This document shows, piece after piece, positions 7,996 to 17,121 of a DNA stretch of 38,912 bases. The DNA comes from Clostridia bacterium. Lineage in GTDB: Bacteria > Bacillota > Clostridia > Christensenellales > Christensenellaceae. Location: positions 1-38,912 of the forward strand of contig JAAUYQ010000097.1 in NCBI GenBank assembly GCA_014805015.1, written 5' to 3'. Position 1 is the first letter of the stretch. Each line of letters starts with the position of its first letter. The position numbers were made by a program, and so were the translations under genes. A model generated the notes under the pieces. The model was not told the DNA's origin. It ran no database searches and was given only the letters and a program-made list of their open reading frames with translations.

Positions 7996-9402
7996 TTACG
8001 ACGTTTCGGATGCGGACCGGTCTGCCCCCGCAGATCCGGCTGCAATCATTTTAGCATACTTAATTAGGCTTTTGTAGTTGTTCTGCGAGGGCCGGAGCTG
8101 CACGTGCTCGAGCAGCTGACCAAGGATCTCTCCCAGAACCGGTCCCGGTTTTATGTGGAGCTCCCGCATGAGATCGTGTCCGGAAACAGCCAGGCCGCTT
8201 ACCGTGAGCGGCACATTGTCCTTTTCGAGACCGGCGAGCACCTTTCGCCACTTCTCCGCGCTCAGAGCCTTCTGCTGACGGCCGGAGCCGGCAAAATCCG
8301 CCTCACGGAGATCCGCCAGACGCTCGAACTGTTCCCGGCCGAGCGCATTGATGCGCCGGATCACTGCTTTACTCTTGGCTTCATTCGTGAGGTCAAACAT
8401 ATGATGCTCGACGAGCTCAGCGACGTCGCTGATCAGCTGCCGCGGGGCCCGCAGACGCCGCAGCACCTGCCGCGCCCGTTCGGATCCAAGCTCCGGATGG
8501 GCGTGCATGTTGCCGTCCCGCCTGTAGGCCTCGGGCTTTGAAATATCATGCAGCAGCGCCGCCAGACGCACCGTCAGCTCCGGGGGTGCAGCCGCACAGG
8601 TCTCAATCTGGTGGTCAAGGACGTCGTAGCAGTGGTACTCGGGTGACTGCGCAAAACCGCGGCCTTCTGTAAGCTCCGGCAGCACATATTCGAGCACACC
8701 GAGGTCGCGCATCATATACAGAGCGTCCGCGACGGCCTCTCTGCGGCCGTAGACCGTATCACCGAGCAGTATGCGGAAAAACTCCGCCTGGATTCTTTCC
8801 CAGGAAATGTCCCTGAGGGCGGGCGCCTGGTCGCGGGCAGCCCTGAGGGTCTCCGGTTCCACCTCGAAACCGAGGGCCGCAGCAAAACGGATGAGCCGCA
8901 GAATGCGCAGCGCATCTTCAGTGAGGGTGTCGGGCCGGGTCATGCGCAGAACATGCGCCTTCAGATCCGCCAGGCCCATCCCTGTCGGATCAAGCACCTC
9001 CCCATCAGGGAGCCGCACATAGAGCGCATTGACCGTGAAGTCACGCCGCCTCGCATCCATGGTGATGTCGTCGGTGAAACAGACGTCCTCCGGCAGGTGC
9101 CGGCCGTCTCTGCCGTAGCTGTCAGTGCGGAAGGCCGTGTACTCGTATACTTCCTTCTCCTCACCCTGCCGGCAGTGAATCAGCGCCGTACCCAGGCCAT
9201 TGACCGGATCAAGAACCGTCGTGCCGGGCAGGTGCAGACGCGCGAGTTCCTGGGGCTGCTTCGGACCGGCCAGGTCATCATCGGCGGCCTCAAAGCCGAG
9301 CAGTCGGTCCCGGACAGCGCCGCCTACATTGTAGATGACTGCGCCGCGCTCGCTCGCGGCCTGCCCGAGTCTCGCAAGCGATGCGGAGGGTTCGATCCTC
9401 AT
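7996..9402 (-). CDS. cca: tRNA nucleotidyltransferase / CCA-adding enzyme (class II)
   Basis: The enzyme adds or repairs the 3' CCA of tRNAs from CTP and ATP. The 468-residue protein has the class II order: a GG motif (VGGAVRDRLLG, 26-36), catalytic acidic residues in DDD (41-43), the RRDFT motif (119-123), the EDALRILRLIRFAA neck segment (162-175), and an HD domain with LLHDISKP (283-290) and a later EHHM. The HD domain is typical of several bacterial CCA enzymes and poly(A)-polymerase-like relatives. CCA addition versus poly(A) or A-adding activity cannot be settled from motifs alone. The ATG overlaps the dapF stop by four bases (ATGA), so the two are probably translationally coupled. Confidence 0.93.
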   Translation of the reverse strand: MRIEPSASLARLGQAASERGAVIYNVGGAVRDRLLGFEAADDDLAGPKQPQELARLHLPGTTVLDPVNGLGTALIHCRQGEEKEVYEYTAFRTDSYGRDGRHLPEDVCFTDDITMDARRRDFTVNALYVRLPDGEVLDPTGMGLADLKAHVLRMTRPDTLTEDALRILRLIRFAAALGFEVEPETLRAARDQAPALRDISWERIQAEFFRILLGDTVYGRREAVADALYMMRDLGVLEYVLPELTEGRGFAQSPEYHCYDVLDHQIETCAAAPPELTVRLAALLHDISKPEAYRRDGNMHAHPELGSERARQVLRRLRAPRQLISDVAELVEHHMFDLTNEAKSKAVIRRINALGREQFERLADLREADFAGSGRQQKALSAEKWRKVLAGLEKDNVPLTVSGLAVSGHDLMRELHIKPGPVLGEILGQLLEHVQLRPSQNNYKSLIKYAKMIAAGSAGADRSASETS

Positions 9403-10232
9403 ATATTGTCGGGGGCAGCCGTTTCCATCTCTGTCTCCCCCTCAAAAACATATGCCGCCGGGCCGGTCATGAATACGCCGTCATCTGTGACCTCGATGTC
9501 CAGCCAGCCTGCCTCGACGTAAATCCGGACCTTTCTGCCGGAGCGTCCGGTCATGACGGCAGCCACTGCAGCAGCGCAGGACCCTGTACCGCAGGCGAGC
9601 GTGCGCCCGGCGCCCCTCTCCCAGGTGCGCACATAAAACGCATCATCGCCCATCCTGGTCACGAAATTGACATTGATGTCCCGCGGGAAGAGATCACAGC
9701 TGGAAATCCGCGGACCAAGCCGTCCGATCGTCTCTTCATCGATCTCATCCACGAAGAGCACCGCGTGCGGCACGCCCATCAGCAGGGCACTTGCCGGCAG
9801 CGTTCCTCCGTCCGCCGGAACCTCCATGTGCAGCGGTTCTTCTGCCCTGGCCGGAATCCTCTCCGGGGCAAGATCCGGCTGGCCCATGTCCACCCGGATC
9901 CATTCTTCCCCGTTCACCTCTGTGAACTGCGGACGCATGATACCGGCCAGGGTTTCCACGCGCATGTCCGGACCTTCCACGAGGCCGCGGTCCTTGGCGT
10001 AGCGCGCAACGCAGCGGATGGCATTGCCGCACATCTCGGCTTCACTGCCGTCCGCATTGAAGATGCGCATACGCAGATCGGCCTTCTGCGACGGCAGCAC
10101 CAGAACCAGGCCGTCCGCCCCAATATCCAGCCGCCGCCGGCAGAGTCTGCGTGCCGCCGCCGCCGGATCAGCCGGCAGTTCCTCTGTCAGGATAAAGTCG
10201 TTTCCAAGTCCCTGCATTTTCGTTATCTTCAT
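9399..10232 (-). CDS. dapF: Diaminopimelate epimerase
   Basis: DapF interconverts LL- and meso-diaminopimelate, supplying lysine and the peptidoglycan cross-linking residue. The chosen start gives 277 residues beginning MKITKMQGLGNDF, the family signature. The frame stays open upstream but that part does not look like DapF. Both catalytic Cys motifs are visible: NADGSEAEMCGNAIR with Cys68, and TLACGTGSC with Cys214. The ribosome binding site for this start is weak. It is the first gene of the operon dapF-cca-hydrolase-dnaD-dnaC, with a leader of roughly 115 bases from the predicted promoter. Confidence 0.95.
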   Translation of the reverse strand: MKITKMQGLGNDFILTEELPADPAAAARRLCRRRLDIGADGLVLVLPSQKADLRMRIFNADGSEAEMCGNAIRCVARYAKDRGLVEGPDMRVETLAGIMRPQFTEVNGEEWIRVDMGQPDLAPERIPARAEEPLHMEVPADGGTLPASALLMGVPHAVLFVDEIDEETIGRLGPRISSCDLFPRDINVNFVTRMGDDAFYVRTWERGAGRTLACGTGSCAAAVAAVMTGRSGRKVRIYVEAGWLDIEVTDDGVFMTGPAAYVFEGETEMETAAPDNI

Positions 10233-10356
10233 CAAAAATCGCGGCAGGGATATTCTCTCCGGCACGACGCAGCGGTCCCGCCGGCCTGCCCGGCCTCCAG
10301 TCTTTCTGCAAGATTTGTCTGTGTTTCGGTTCGGATCAGATGTTTTTCCCCTTACC

Positions 10357-10386
10357 ATTATACACGGCCCTGCGCAAACGGCACAA
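10357..10386 (-). promoter_or_regulatory. Promoter of the dapF operon
   Basis: On the minus strand, TTGTGC (10381-10386) and a perfect TATAAT (10357-10362) are separated by 18 bases, about 120 bases before dapF and in the gap with the divergent gene at 10444. The -35 matches poorly, so this is a good -10 with moderate overall support. Confidence 0.5.
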
Positions 10387-10443
10387 AACCCGACCGACGC
10401 GCGTCACAAGGCAGGTATAACTGGAAGGAAGCAAGAGTGCGTC

Positions 10444-11586
10444 ATGTTTGGAAGACCATCACACAGAGCGAGAATCCGCACGCAAAGACTGCTGATCATT
10501 CTTCTGTGCGCCGCTGCGGCAGGGATTGTGATTTTCCTGTTCGCCACCGGACATTTCCCGACCCTGGTGTTTGGGAACGGCAGTGTGCGCTCACTGAGCC
10601 GTGTCCTGCCGGACAACATACAGGAAGGCGCAGACGGCTTCCTGTATTCGGAGGGCTCGCAGCTGATCTGTCTAAACCGTTCCGGATCAGAGGCCTGGTC
10701 GCTGAACGTGGGACTTTCTGATATTGTCACGCGGGCATCCGATGAACTGATTCTGAATTACTCCGGTCCGAACCTGCAGGTGATGCGCTATTCCAAAGAG
10801 CAGCTTTTTGCGACCTCTGTGGACAGTGAGATTCTCGACGGCGCAGCCGGCAGTGAGTATGTTGCAGTCTCGATTGATGCGCCTGCCGGAGACGCGACTG
10901 TTCAGCAGATGATCTATGTCTTCGGCGCCGACGGTCAGAAGAGCACGCAGCTCAGCCTCGACCGCGAAGTGATTGACTTCGGCTTTTTCTCTGACGACAC
11001 CCAGACAGACATCCTGTGGGTGGCTTCTCTTGACACGTCCGGGGCAGCACCGATCTCCTACGTCACGATCTACAACAAGACCAACGGCGAGGTCAGTTTT
11101 TCGGTTTCGATGAGCGACCGGGTGGTGGAGAAGGCTTATGTCACTTCCAACCTGATCTTCGTGAGCGGCTCCGGCATCATGACCGCCTACACGTATCATG
11201 GTGAACTGCAGAGCGAGGTGGCTGTGCATGGCTGGAAGCCGGAGGAAGCGGCAGTGCAGCCGCTGAGCCTGCGTGTTCTGTACGTGCCGCGTGCAGATGC
11301 GGTTCATACAGAAAGCGTGCTTGTCTACCAGGCAGACGAAGGGAGCAGCGCCTCGAGCTTTGCCGACTACCATTTTGTCCTGCCGATGGGCGTGCTGGAT
11401 ACGGCAATCACACCGACCAACGTTTTCGCCTTTACAGAGAATACAATGTACGTATATTCTCTTGACGGCGGCCTGCAGCGGGTCCAGGAACTGGGCGCAG
11501 ACATTGCCTCGGTGAAACAGGTCTCAAACTCCTACGTGATTCTCTGGGGAACCCGGAACAACACGTACATCATGCGGCTGCAGTAG
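10444..11586 (+). CDS. Membrane-anchored beta-propeller-like protein, function unknown
   Basis: The 380-residue protein has a basic N-terminus, then one hydrophobic segment (LLIILLCAAAAGIVIFLFA, about 16-34) that should anchor it with the rest outside. The extracytoplasmic part shows regularly spaced beta-strand units such as GADGFLYSEGSQLICLN, IYVFGADGQ, ILWVASLDTSG, VTIYNKTNGEV and MYVYSLDGGL. This resembles the PQQ/WD-type beta-propeller (DUF5711-like) proteins of Firmicutes; that family link is from memory and unverified. The ATG is chosen because no other in-frame start gives the membrane anchor. The upstream GGAAGGAAG is somewhat far away. It is followed after 11 bases by a CvpA-like gene, so the two probably act together at the envelope. 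Confidence 0.75.
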   Translation: MFGRPSHRARIRTQRLLIILLCAAAAGIVIFLFATGHFPTLVFGNGSVRSLSRVLPDNIQEGADGFLYSEGSQLICLNRSGSEAWSLNVGLSDIVTRASDELILNYSGPNLQVMRYSKEQLFATSVDSEILDGAAGSEYVAVSIDAPAGDATVQQMIYVFGADGQKSTQLSLDREVIDFGFFSDDTQTDILWVASLDTSGAAPISYVTIYNKTNGEVSFSVSMSDRVVEKAYVTSNLIFVSGSGIMTAYTYHGELQSEVAVHGWKPEEAAVQPLSLRVLYVPRADAVHTESVLVYQADEGSSASSFADYHFVLPMGVLDTAITPTNVFAFTENTMYVYSLDGGLQRVQELGADIASVKQVSNSYVILWGTRNNTYIMRLQ

Positions 11587-11597
11587 AGGAGACACCC

Positions 11598-12308
11598 GTG
11601 AATTATCTCAATCTGTTACTGGCCTTCCTCATAGCAGTCTATGTTCTGAATGGTCTGCACAAGGGATTTCTGATGTCCGTCAGCAACACGATCGGTCTGA
11701 TCTGTTCCTGGTTCATCGGCTTTCTGTTCTGCGAGCCGCTGGCCGCGACGATCTCCCGCGGATCCTTTTACCGGTTTGTGCTGATCTTCACAGAAGGCTC
11801 GTCGCATCTGGCGGATCAGGTGCAGGGACATCTGGCGGTGAGTGAGCTTTCCCACGGAGAAATCGTGAGTATTGTAGACTCCGCTTCTCTGCCGGAGCCG
11901 TTCGGACATCTGCTGCTCTCCAACATGGAAAACCAGGTCTACAGCGGGAGCTATCAGTCCGTAGCCGACTATTTTGACTACACCGTGACCGACACCGTGG
12001 TCAACATCATCTCGTTTCTGCTGGTGTATCTGGCAAGCCGGATCATCATCTCGCTGATTCTGAACACGATGTACTATGCGTCTCCGTTCCCCATGCTGAA
12101 GCATCTGGATGCCGTTGCGGGCGGTGCGGTCGGACTTCTGCGCGGATGCCTCGGCATGTATGCCATATGCATGGTCATACCGATCCTGCTGATCTCCATG
12201 CCGGCAAACATCACGCTGTTCTCGGATATTATTGACGGATCCTCTCTCGCCACCACCTTCTATCATTCGGACTTTCTGCTGCAGTTTATCCCTGGCGTAA
12301 TCAAGTAG
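11598..12308 (+). CDS. CvpA-family membrane protein
   Basis: The 236-residue product has hydrophobic segments at the N-terminus (LNLLLAFLIAVYVLNGLHKG), at about 30-55 (IGLICSWFIGFLFCEPLAA), at about 134-160 (VVNIISFLLVYLASRIIISL) and near 175-205 (AVAGGAVGLLRGCLGMYAIC). This layout and the G-rich AGGAVGLLRG segment are typical of CvpA-like proteins, first linked to colicin V production and found widely in Firmicutes near envelope and division genes. The exact role is unknown. The GTG start follows GAGGAG. It is co-transcribed with the propeller-like protein upstream, and a strong hairpin follows. Confidence 0.75.
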   Translation: MNYLNLLLAFLIAVYVLNGLHKGFLMSVSNTIGLICSWFIGFLFCEPLAATISRGSFYRFVLIFTEGSSHLADQVQGHLAVSELSHGEIVSIVDSASLPEPFGHLLLSNMENQVYSGSYQSVADYFDYTVTDTVVNIISFLLVYLASRIIISLILNTMYYASPFPMLKHLDAVAGGAVGLLRGCLGMYAICMVIPILLISMPANITLFSDIIDGSSLATTFYHSDFLLQFIPGVIK

Positions 12309-12330
12309 ATGCAGCGCCGGAACGCAGCCA

Positions 12331-12371
12331 AAGAGGGGGCCGGAAGCAATTGCTGCTTCCGGCCCCCTCTT
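12331..12371 (+). terminator. Strong hairpin ending the 10.4-12.3 kb operon
   Basis: An 18-bp perfect stem (12331-12348 with 12354-12371; arm begins AAGAGGGGGCCGGAAGCA) with a five-base loop lies 23 bases after the stop. The T-tract is short (CTCTTCC), but the stem has A's on one side and T's on the other, so it could work in both directions. Confidence 0.75.
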
Positions 12372-12887
12372 CCTATGCCGTAATGCAGAAACCTGGCGTC
12401 GGATCTGAAGTGCGGCAAAACCTGCCCCAGATCTGCAGAGAACTTCTTGCCGCCGGTATCCTTCTCAGAGGCCGCGCATAACGGCAGAATTTCCCGGCTC
12501 TCCCTGCATCATGCAGCGCGACTATTCATCCAGGCAACGCTCCATCGCCTCGCATGCGGTCTCCGCAAGATGCGCACAGATCCCAGCAGACAGATGAAGA
12601 GGATTCCCGAGGACGGAATGCGCTTCCCGCCGGTTCCTTCCAGTTTGCGGAAGAGCAGTCAGCAGCGAAAAGACAGCGTGCGCCCCGCAGCACGCGTCCG
12701 GATTCCCTGACCCTGCCTAAGGACATGCGGCATCCGCAGCCAGGCATTTGCAGCTGCGGATCTGCGCCGCGGCGGCAGCTCATATGGCAGCGCTGGCCGC
12801 AGGCATCCGTAAATGCCACCTGAAACTGAGCGGCTGTCTTTTCGGTCCTGTCACAGGGCTGCCTTCTGCAAGGGCCGTCTGAAATCC
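12372..12887. other. Gene-poor interval downstream of parB
   Basis: About 515 bases between convergent units with no convincing gene. The open frames of 60-97 codons lack ribosome binding sites and plausible composition. An inverted repeat, ATCCGCAGC (12732-12740) with GCTGCGGAT (12753-12761), could form a 9-bp stem in the parB transcript, but no T-run follows it. Confidence 0.5.
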
Positions 12888-13796
12888 TCAGTCCGCGTCA
12901 GCTCCGCCGAGAGCATTGTACAAGGCATCGAGCTGTTCCTTCGAGAAGTACGCGATTGTAATCTTTCCCTTCTCCTGACTGCCCACGATCTTCACCTGGG
13001 TATCGTACAGGGAACTCAGCCGCTCCTGTGCCGCGCGGAACTCCGGCGGCAGCGTCTTTTTCTTTTTCGCGGCGGCTGTCTCTGGTTCCTCCGCTTTCTC
13101 CTCTGCCTGGAGGCTGCGGACCAGATCCTCTGTCTGCCGCACAGACAGATCATCCCGCAGAACCCAGCTGGCCGCCGACAGCATGGCGGCCTCATTCTCC
13201 AGCGGCAGCAGCGCCCGCGCGTGCCCGGCACTGAGCCGGCCTTCTGCCACCATCTCCTGAATCTCGTCCGGCAGATGCAGGAGGCGCATGAGGTTCGCCA
13301 CTGCGCTGCGCGACTTGCCCACCCGCTCTGCGACTTCCTCCTGCCGCATCCCGTACTCTTTCACCAGGCGGCGGAGTGCTCCTGCCTGCTCCATCGGATT
13401 CAGATCCTCGCGCTGAATATTCTCAATGAGGGCCATCTCCAGTGCGTCTTTGGCTTCCGGCGCATCGCGGATAACGACTGGAAGCTTTGTCAGACCGGCC
13501 AGCCGGGCCGCCCGGAACCGCCGCTCCCCCGCAATAATCCGGTAGCGGCCGTCCGGCGTTCTGCAGACCAGCAGCGGCTGCATGATACCGTGTGTCCTGA
13601 TCGACTTTGCAAGCTCATCCAGCTTCTCGTCATCGAACTGTTTGCGCGGCTGCGTCGCGTCGTTGTCAATCAGTTCGATGGAAAGCTCCTGCGGGTTGAC
13701 TGTGCCTGTACCATCAAGAAAATCGTCTGCCGCTGATTCGCCGAACATCGCGGTCAGCGACGACAGGCCGGTTCCCAGGACGGGTTTCTTTGCCAT
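12888..13796 (-). CDS. parB: Chromosome partitioning protein ParB (Spo0J family)
   Basis: ParB binds parS, spreads as a CTP-dependent clamp and works with ParA in origin segregation and SMC loading. The 302-residue protein begins MAKKPVLGTGLSSL, a typical start. It has the ParB/Srx CTPase domain with NDATQPRK and GERRFRAARLAGL, then ENIQREDLNPMEQA, then a helix-turn-helix segment (EEVAERVGKSRSAVANLMRL). A Lys/Glu/Ala-rich linker (PETAAAKKKK) precedes a C-terminal dimerisation region. Three perfect parS sites lie in the same window at 15955, 17063 and 17122. It follows parA after about 140 bases. Confidence 0.96.
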   Translation of the reverse strand: MAKKPVLGTGLSSLTAMFGESAADDFLDGTGTVNPQELSIELIDNDATQPRKQFDDEKLDELAKSIRTHGIMQPLLVCRTPDGRYRIIAGERRFRAARLAGLTKLPVVIRDAPEAKDALEMALIENIQREDLNPMEQAGALRRLVKEYGMRQEEVAERVGKSRSAVANLMRLLHLPDEIQEMVAEGRLSAGHARALLPLENEAAMLSAASWVLRDDLSVRQTEDLVRSLQAEEKAEEPETAAAKKKKTLPPEFRAAQERLSSLYDTQVKIVGSQEKGKITIAYFSKEQLDALYNALGGADAD

Positions 13797-13937
13797 AATC
13801 CTTCTGCACGCTCCGCCGTCCGGGCGCAGCGTGTGCTCCTTTCTCTGATCCCAGTTTTCTCTGCACCGGACTGTGCTGTCCTGCAGTGTCCTTTGGACAG
13901 AAGCCAGCGGCCGGTCTCAAGCATCATTCCTTCGCAC

Positions 13938-14708
13938 TCAGCTCTGACCATTCAGTGTCAGAAACTCAGCGGCCAGATTCCGGTATGCTTTGGTACCCAG
14001 ACACTTGGGATCAAAGAGGATAATCGGTTTCCCGAAGCTCGGTGCTTCCCCGAGTCTGACATTCCGTGGGATGACTGTCTGGTATACCTTCGAGCGGAAG
14101 AACTTCTTCACCTCTTCCACAACCCGCGTGGAGAGGTTGGTACGGCTGTCGAACATCGTCATCACAATCCCTTCGACCTCCAGCGACGGGTTGATCTGCC
14201 GGCGGATGAGACGAACTGTATTCATCAGCAGCGTCAGACCCTCCAGTGCATAGTACTCACACTGAATGGGCGAGATAAGACTGTTGGCCGCACACAGGGC
14301 GTTCAGTGTCAGAAGTCCGAGCGATGGCGGACAGTCGACAAAAATGTACTCATATTCCCCGACGATACCCGAGAGGGACTGCCGCAGCTTCATCTCCCGC
14401 GCCAGTGCATTGACCAGCTCGACCTCGGCACCAGAGAGATCTGAGGCCGCCGGCAGCAGATCCAGGTTGTCCACTGCTGTCTGCATCAGGATCTCATGCG
14501 GATCCTTGCCGCCAACCAGCATATTGTATGTCGAGACGTCCACAGTGCCTGGCTGATGCCCGAAGCTGCTGGTCGCATTCGCCTGCGGATCCAGATCCAC
14601 CAGCAGCGTTTTGTGGCCCTTTTCAGCAACGCAGGCAGCCAGGTTCACGGCCGTTGTCGTCTTTCCCACACCGCCCTTCTGGTTTGCGATTGTTATGACT
14701 TTTCCCAC
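13938..14708 (-). CDS. parA: Chromosome partitioning ATPase ParA (Soj)
   Basis: ParA/Soj is a Walker-type ATPase that binds DNA non-specifically and moves ParB-parS complexes; in Firmicutes it also controls DnaA. The 256-residue protein has the deviant Walker A KGGVGKTTTAVNLA near the N-terminus, DLDPQANATSSFG, the Walker B FVDCPPSLGLLTLNAL, and the late MTMFDSRTNLS motif. The length fits the short chromosomal Soj type without an N-terminal DNA-binding domain. It lies downstream of rsmG in the order typical for Firmicutes. Confidence 0.96.
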   Translation of the reverse strand: MGKVITIANQKGGVGKTTTAVNLAACVAEKGHKTLLVDLDPQANATSSFGHQPGTVDVSTYNMLVGGKDPHEILMQTAVDNLDLLPAASDLSGAEVELVNALAREMKLRQSLSGIVGEYEYIFVDCPPSLGLLTLNALCAANSLISPIQCEYYALEGLTLLMNTVRLIRRQINPSLEVEGIVMTMFDSRTNLSTRVVEEVKKFFRSKVYQTVIPRNVRLGEAPSFGKPIILFDPKCLGTKAYRNLAAEFLTLNGQS

Positions 14709-14776
14709 AGCGTCATTTCCTCCCAGATTCCTGAAGTCCGTATCGGCAGTCGTATCCTTTTTTCAGACTGATCATT

Positions 14777-15478
14777 TTACAGTGGCTTTTTCTTAATCTG
14801 TGCGTATCGTCGCGGCAGCTCCGCCGGCGTACTGCCAGTCTTTCGGAAGACAAGCACGAAATGTGCCAGATTCCCGCCCGGCAGAGCGATCGCCTCGCTG
14901 AATTCCAGGTTCAGCTTCTTCAGACCGCCTTCTGCCGCCTGAATTTCCTCCGTATAGTCCGCCTTATACAGGAGCAGCATTCCATCCGGCTTCACGAGTC
15001 CCGATGTGATCTCCACGAGCACCGGAAGCGCGGCGACCGCCCTCGCGGTCAGCACATCAAACGACTCCCGCAGGGGACCGCGTGCTTCCTCCTCAGCACG
15101 CGCGCTGACTGTTGTGACTGCGACTCCGGCAGCCCTGGCCGCGGTTTCGATAAAAGTACACTTTTTCTGCGAGGATTCCAGTGCTGTAACCTGGATATCC
15201 GGCCGCATGATCTTCAACGGTACACCCGGGAAACCACCACCGCTGCCGACATCAACAAGAGAAGCGTCCTGCTCAATGATGCCGCAGGGCACGATGCTGT
15301 CGTAGAAGTGCTTCAGTGCAGCTTCCTCCGGCGTCGTCACCGCCGTCAGATTGTACTTCTGGTTCTCTGCACGCAGTATTTCATAGTAGGCATTCATCTG
15401 CTCAAGCTGCGCGTCTGATATTGGAATGCCTCCTGCAGCGCACAGCGCTTTCAGTTCAGTGATAAAACGGTTGTCCAT
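14777..15478 (-). CDS. rsmG: 16S rRNA (guanine-N7) methyltransferase RsmG (GidB)
   Basis: RsmG methylates the N7 of a conserved guanine in the 530 loop of 16S rRNA using SAM; loss gives low-level streptomycin resistance in several bacteria. The 233-residue protein has the family N-terminus (YYEILRAENQKYNLTAV), the SAM-binding loop LVDVGSGGGFPGVPLKI and the later FDVLTARAVAALPVL. It starts six bases after the 143-aa gene stop and precedes parA. In most Firmicutes it directly follows mnmG; here about 8 kb separate the two. Confidence 0.96.
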   Translation of the reverse strand: MDNRFITELKALCAAGGIPISDAQLEQMNAYYEILRAENQKYNLTAVTTPEEAALKHFYDSIVPCGIIEQDASLVDVGSGGGFPGVPLKIMRPDIQVTALESSQKKCTFIETAARAAGVAVTTVSARAEEEARGPLRESFDVLTARAVAALPVLVEITSGLVKPDGMLLLYKADYTEEIQAAEGGLKKLNLEFSEAIALPGGNLAHFVLVFRKTGSTPAELPRRYAQIKKKPL

Positions 15479-15484
15479 CTTCTT

Positions 15485-15916
15485 TCAGCCGGGCTCTGCT
15501 TCACCCGGAAAATCCTCCTCGAGATCTCCAGTATAGACGTCGCGCTCCCGGTCCCGTCGCTGCTGGTTCGTCGCGACAACAGCGGCTTCAATCTCGCGGC
15601 AGATACCTGTCGCAGCGGCGTCGCTGCCCTGGGCCAGTTCTGCAATCAGGATCGCAGCAGCAGTTTTCAGCTCCAGCGAACCGCCGCAGATCCGCCAGGA
15701 GAACGTTTCCGCCTGCGGATCGTTCCGCAGCATGACCTGAAAGGAACCACGACCGGGCAGTGCCGGCCCACGGTGCGGTGTCTCGTCAGACTGCAGCGCG
15801 AACTGACCACACGCTTCCGCCGCCTGGGAAGCCGCTGTGCGCACACGTCTGAGCAGTGCTTCGAGTTTCTCCCACGAACTGCCGTTCTCTTCGGGAGGAA
15901 TTTTGTTGTCTGTCAC
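15485..15916 (-). CDS. Hypothetical protein between parS and rsmG
   Basis: The start is GTG at 15916 with AGGAG well placed upstream. The 143-residue product is soluble, acidic at both ends, with a helical N-terminal part (WEKLEALLRRVRTAASQAAE), a central beta-like stretch (FQVMLRNDPQAETFSWRICG) and a second helical part (LKTAAAILIAELAQ). I do not recognise it. It is probably translated from the same mRNA as rsmG, parA and parB. A perfect parS lies about 40 bases upstream of its start, so ParB binding could affect its expression. Confidence 0.75.
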   Translation of the reverse strand: MTDNKIPPEENGSSWEKLEALLRRVRTAASQAAEACGQFALQSDETPHRGPALPGRGSFQVMLRNDPQAETFSWRICGGSLELKTAAAILIAELAQGSDAAATGICREIEAAVVATNQQRRDRERDVYTGDLEEDFPGEAEPG

Positions 15917-15954
15917 GGCTTTCTCCTGCCTTGAATTGGGGCTGTAGTTGGTTT

Positions 15955-15970
15955 TGTTTCACGTGAAACA
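15955..15970. other. parS site 1 (ParB-binding centromere)
   Basis: TGTTTCACGTGAAACA is a perfect 16-bp palindrome identical to the Bacillus parS consensus. It lies between the predicted promoter and the first gene of the rsmG-parA-parB operon, so ParB may autoregulate here as well as nucleate partition complexes. Confidence 0.95.
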
Positions 15971-15996
15971 TTTCCCGTACGATATGTCCGCTTCCT

Positions 15997-16025
15997 ATTA
16001 TAGGCACTTCCGCCCTGAACCGAAA
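15997..16025 (-). promoter_or_regulatory. Candidate promoter of the rsmG-parA-parB operon
   Basis: On the minus strand, a perfect TATAAT (15997-16002) follows TTTCGG (16020-16025) by 17 bases. The -35 is weak. Transcription from here would place parS 1 in the leader. Confidence 0.45.
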
Positions 16026-17062
16026 GCCATCCGCTGGCTGCCTCGCGACATGCTGGAAGACGCAGGTATCCGCGCATCGTTCACACCGGCCATGCTGCCC
16101 CGTAGCGCACAAAGAGCGGCTCGGCTCCCCGGGACCACGCACTTTTCAGCTGCATGCCCACTTCCGCCGTAAGGATCCTTCAGCACTTCCATGGCGCATT
16201 CCGTACAATGCGGCAACGTCCACCTGCATCCGGCACATCCAACCGCTGTGGCCCCGCACCCGTCCGGTGCGCTGCCCGCACCGTGACCGCACCAAGCGGC
16301 TTCAGGTTCAGAACACCGCAGACCGGAGCGGACCCATGTTGCTCCCTCGTCCGTACTCTGCCTGCGTACAACACCATTGTCCATGCGCTCCTTCTCTGCC
16401 AGACATCTTTATACACCGGGCGCTCCATGCGCCGCTTTGGCCCGTCCCCTGCAGCGCCCCGGTGTTATTGTGAAGAGCCAGACTCGCGGGCGTATTACTG
16501 CATGCAAGTCCGTGAGTCTTCGTGTGATCTCCTTATCACTGCAAAGGAGCCGCATACGCAGAGGGTAGGCGGGATTCATCTGGGATCCCAGGCAGGCACG
16601 GCACATCAGTCAGAACAGCACGGAGGACACATGTGTTGGCTGTCCGCTTCCCCACCTGCGGGTACGGATCATCTCTCGGGCGTACTGACTCCCCGACTCG
16701 CGGCTAACGTCTGACAGCTCCGCTCTCCTGCCGGCTTCTCATGGGCTGCTGCTCACCCAATGCTGCGGGCTTTCCATAATAGAGCGAATGGCCTGCGCCG
16801 GCTGTACGCCTGGACTAGGCAGGACAGAAGGAGGTGCCGAACCAGCAGAGCAGTCCATCCGAACTGCATCGGTCGCCGTCTGTGCAGGCCTGAACAGATG
16901 ACGAGTCAAGCTTCGCCCCATCTGCTCCCGGGTGATTATGCACAGAACCACTTTCGCGGTCTGCTCCTTACCCGACTCCCGGATCGCAGCATCTGCGTTT
17001 CAGGAGGTTCGACGCACTCCCGTCGTCCGTAATCGCTGCAGTCCACATCCATCTCTCGCAGA
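16026..17062. other. Gene-poor interval flanked by parS sites
   Basis: More than 1 kb with no convincing gene on either strand. Frames of up to 186 codons lack a ribosome binding site and have unnatural composition. One DnaA-box-like TTATGCACA (16936-16944) and a weaker TTATACACC (16409-16417) are present, too few to call an origin. I recognise no RNase P, tmRNA or SRP RNA. It may be a decayed gene or a partition-complex platform. Confidence 0.55.
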
Positions 17063-17078
17063 TGTTTCACGTGAAACA
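17063..17078. other. parS site 2
   Basis: Perfect TGTTTCACGTGAAACA in the gene-poor region. It lies 43 bases from parS 3, and the pair forms a double site. Confidence 0.95.
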
Positions 17079-17121
17079 TCTGCGCCGCATCTGGGGCACC
17101 CTGCTGTCCGTGCAAAGGAAT

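Noticed and set aside
12732..12761. Inverted repeat ATCCGCAGC/GCTGCGGAT, considered as the parB terminator
   Set aside because: It has a 12-base loop and no T-run, and lies about 130 bases past the stop.
16154..16714. A 186-codon plus-strand frame in the parS region
   Set aside because: No ribosome binding site, unnatural Pro/Arg/Ser/Cys-rich composition and no recognisable domain.
16936..16944. DnaA-box-like TTATGCACA, considered as evidence for oriC
   Set aside because: Only one good and one weak box are present, with no AT-rich unwinding region and no dnaA nearby.
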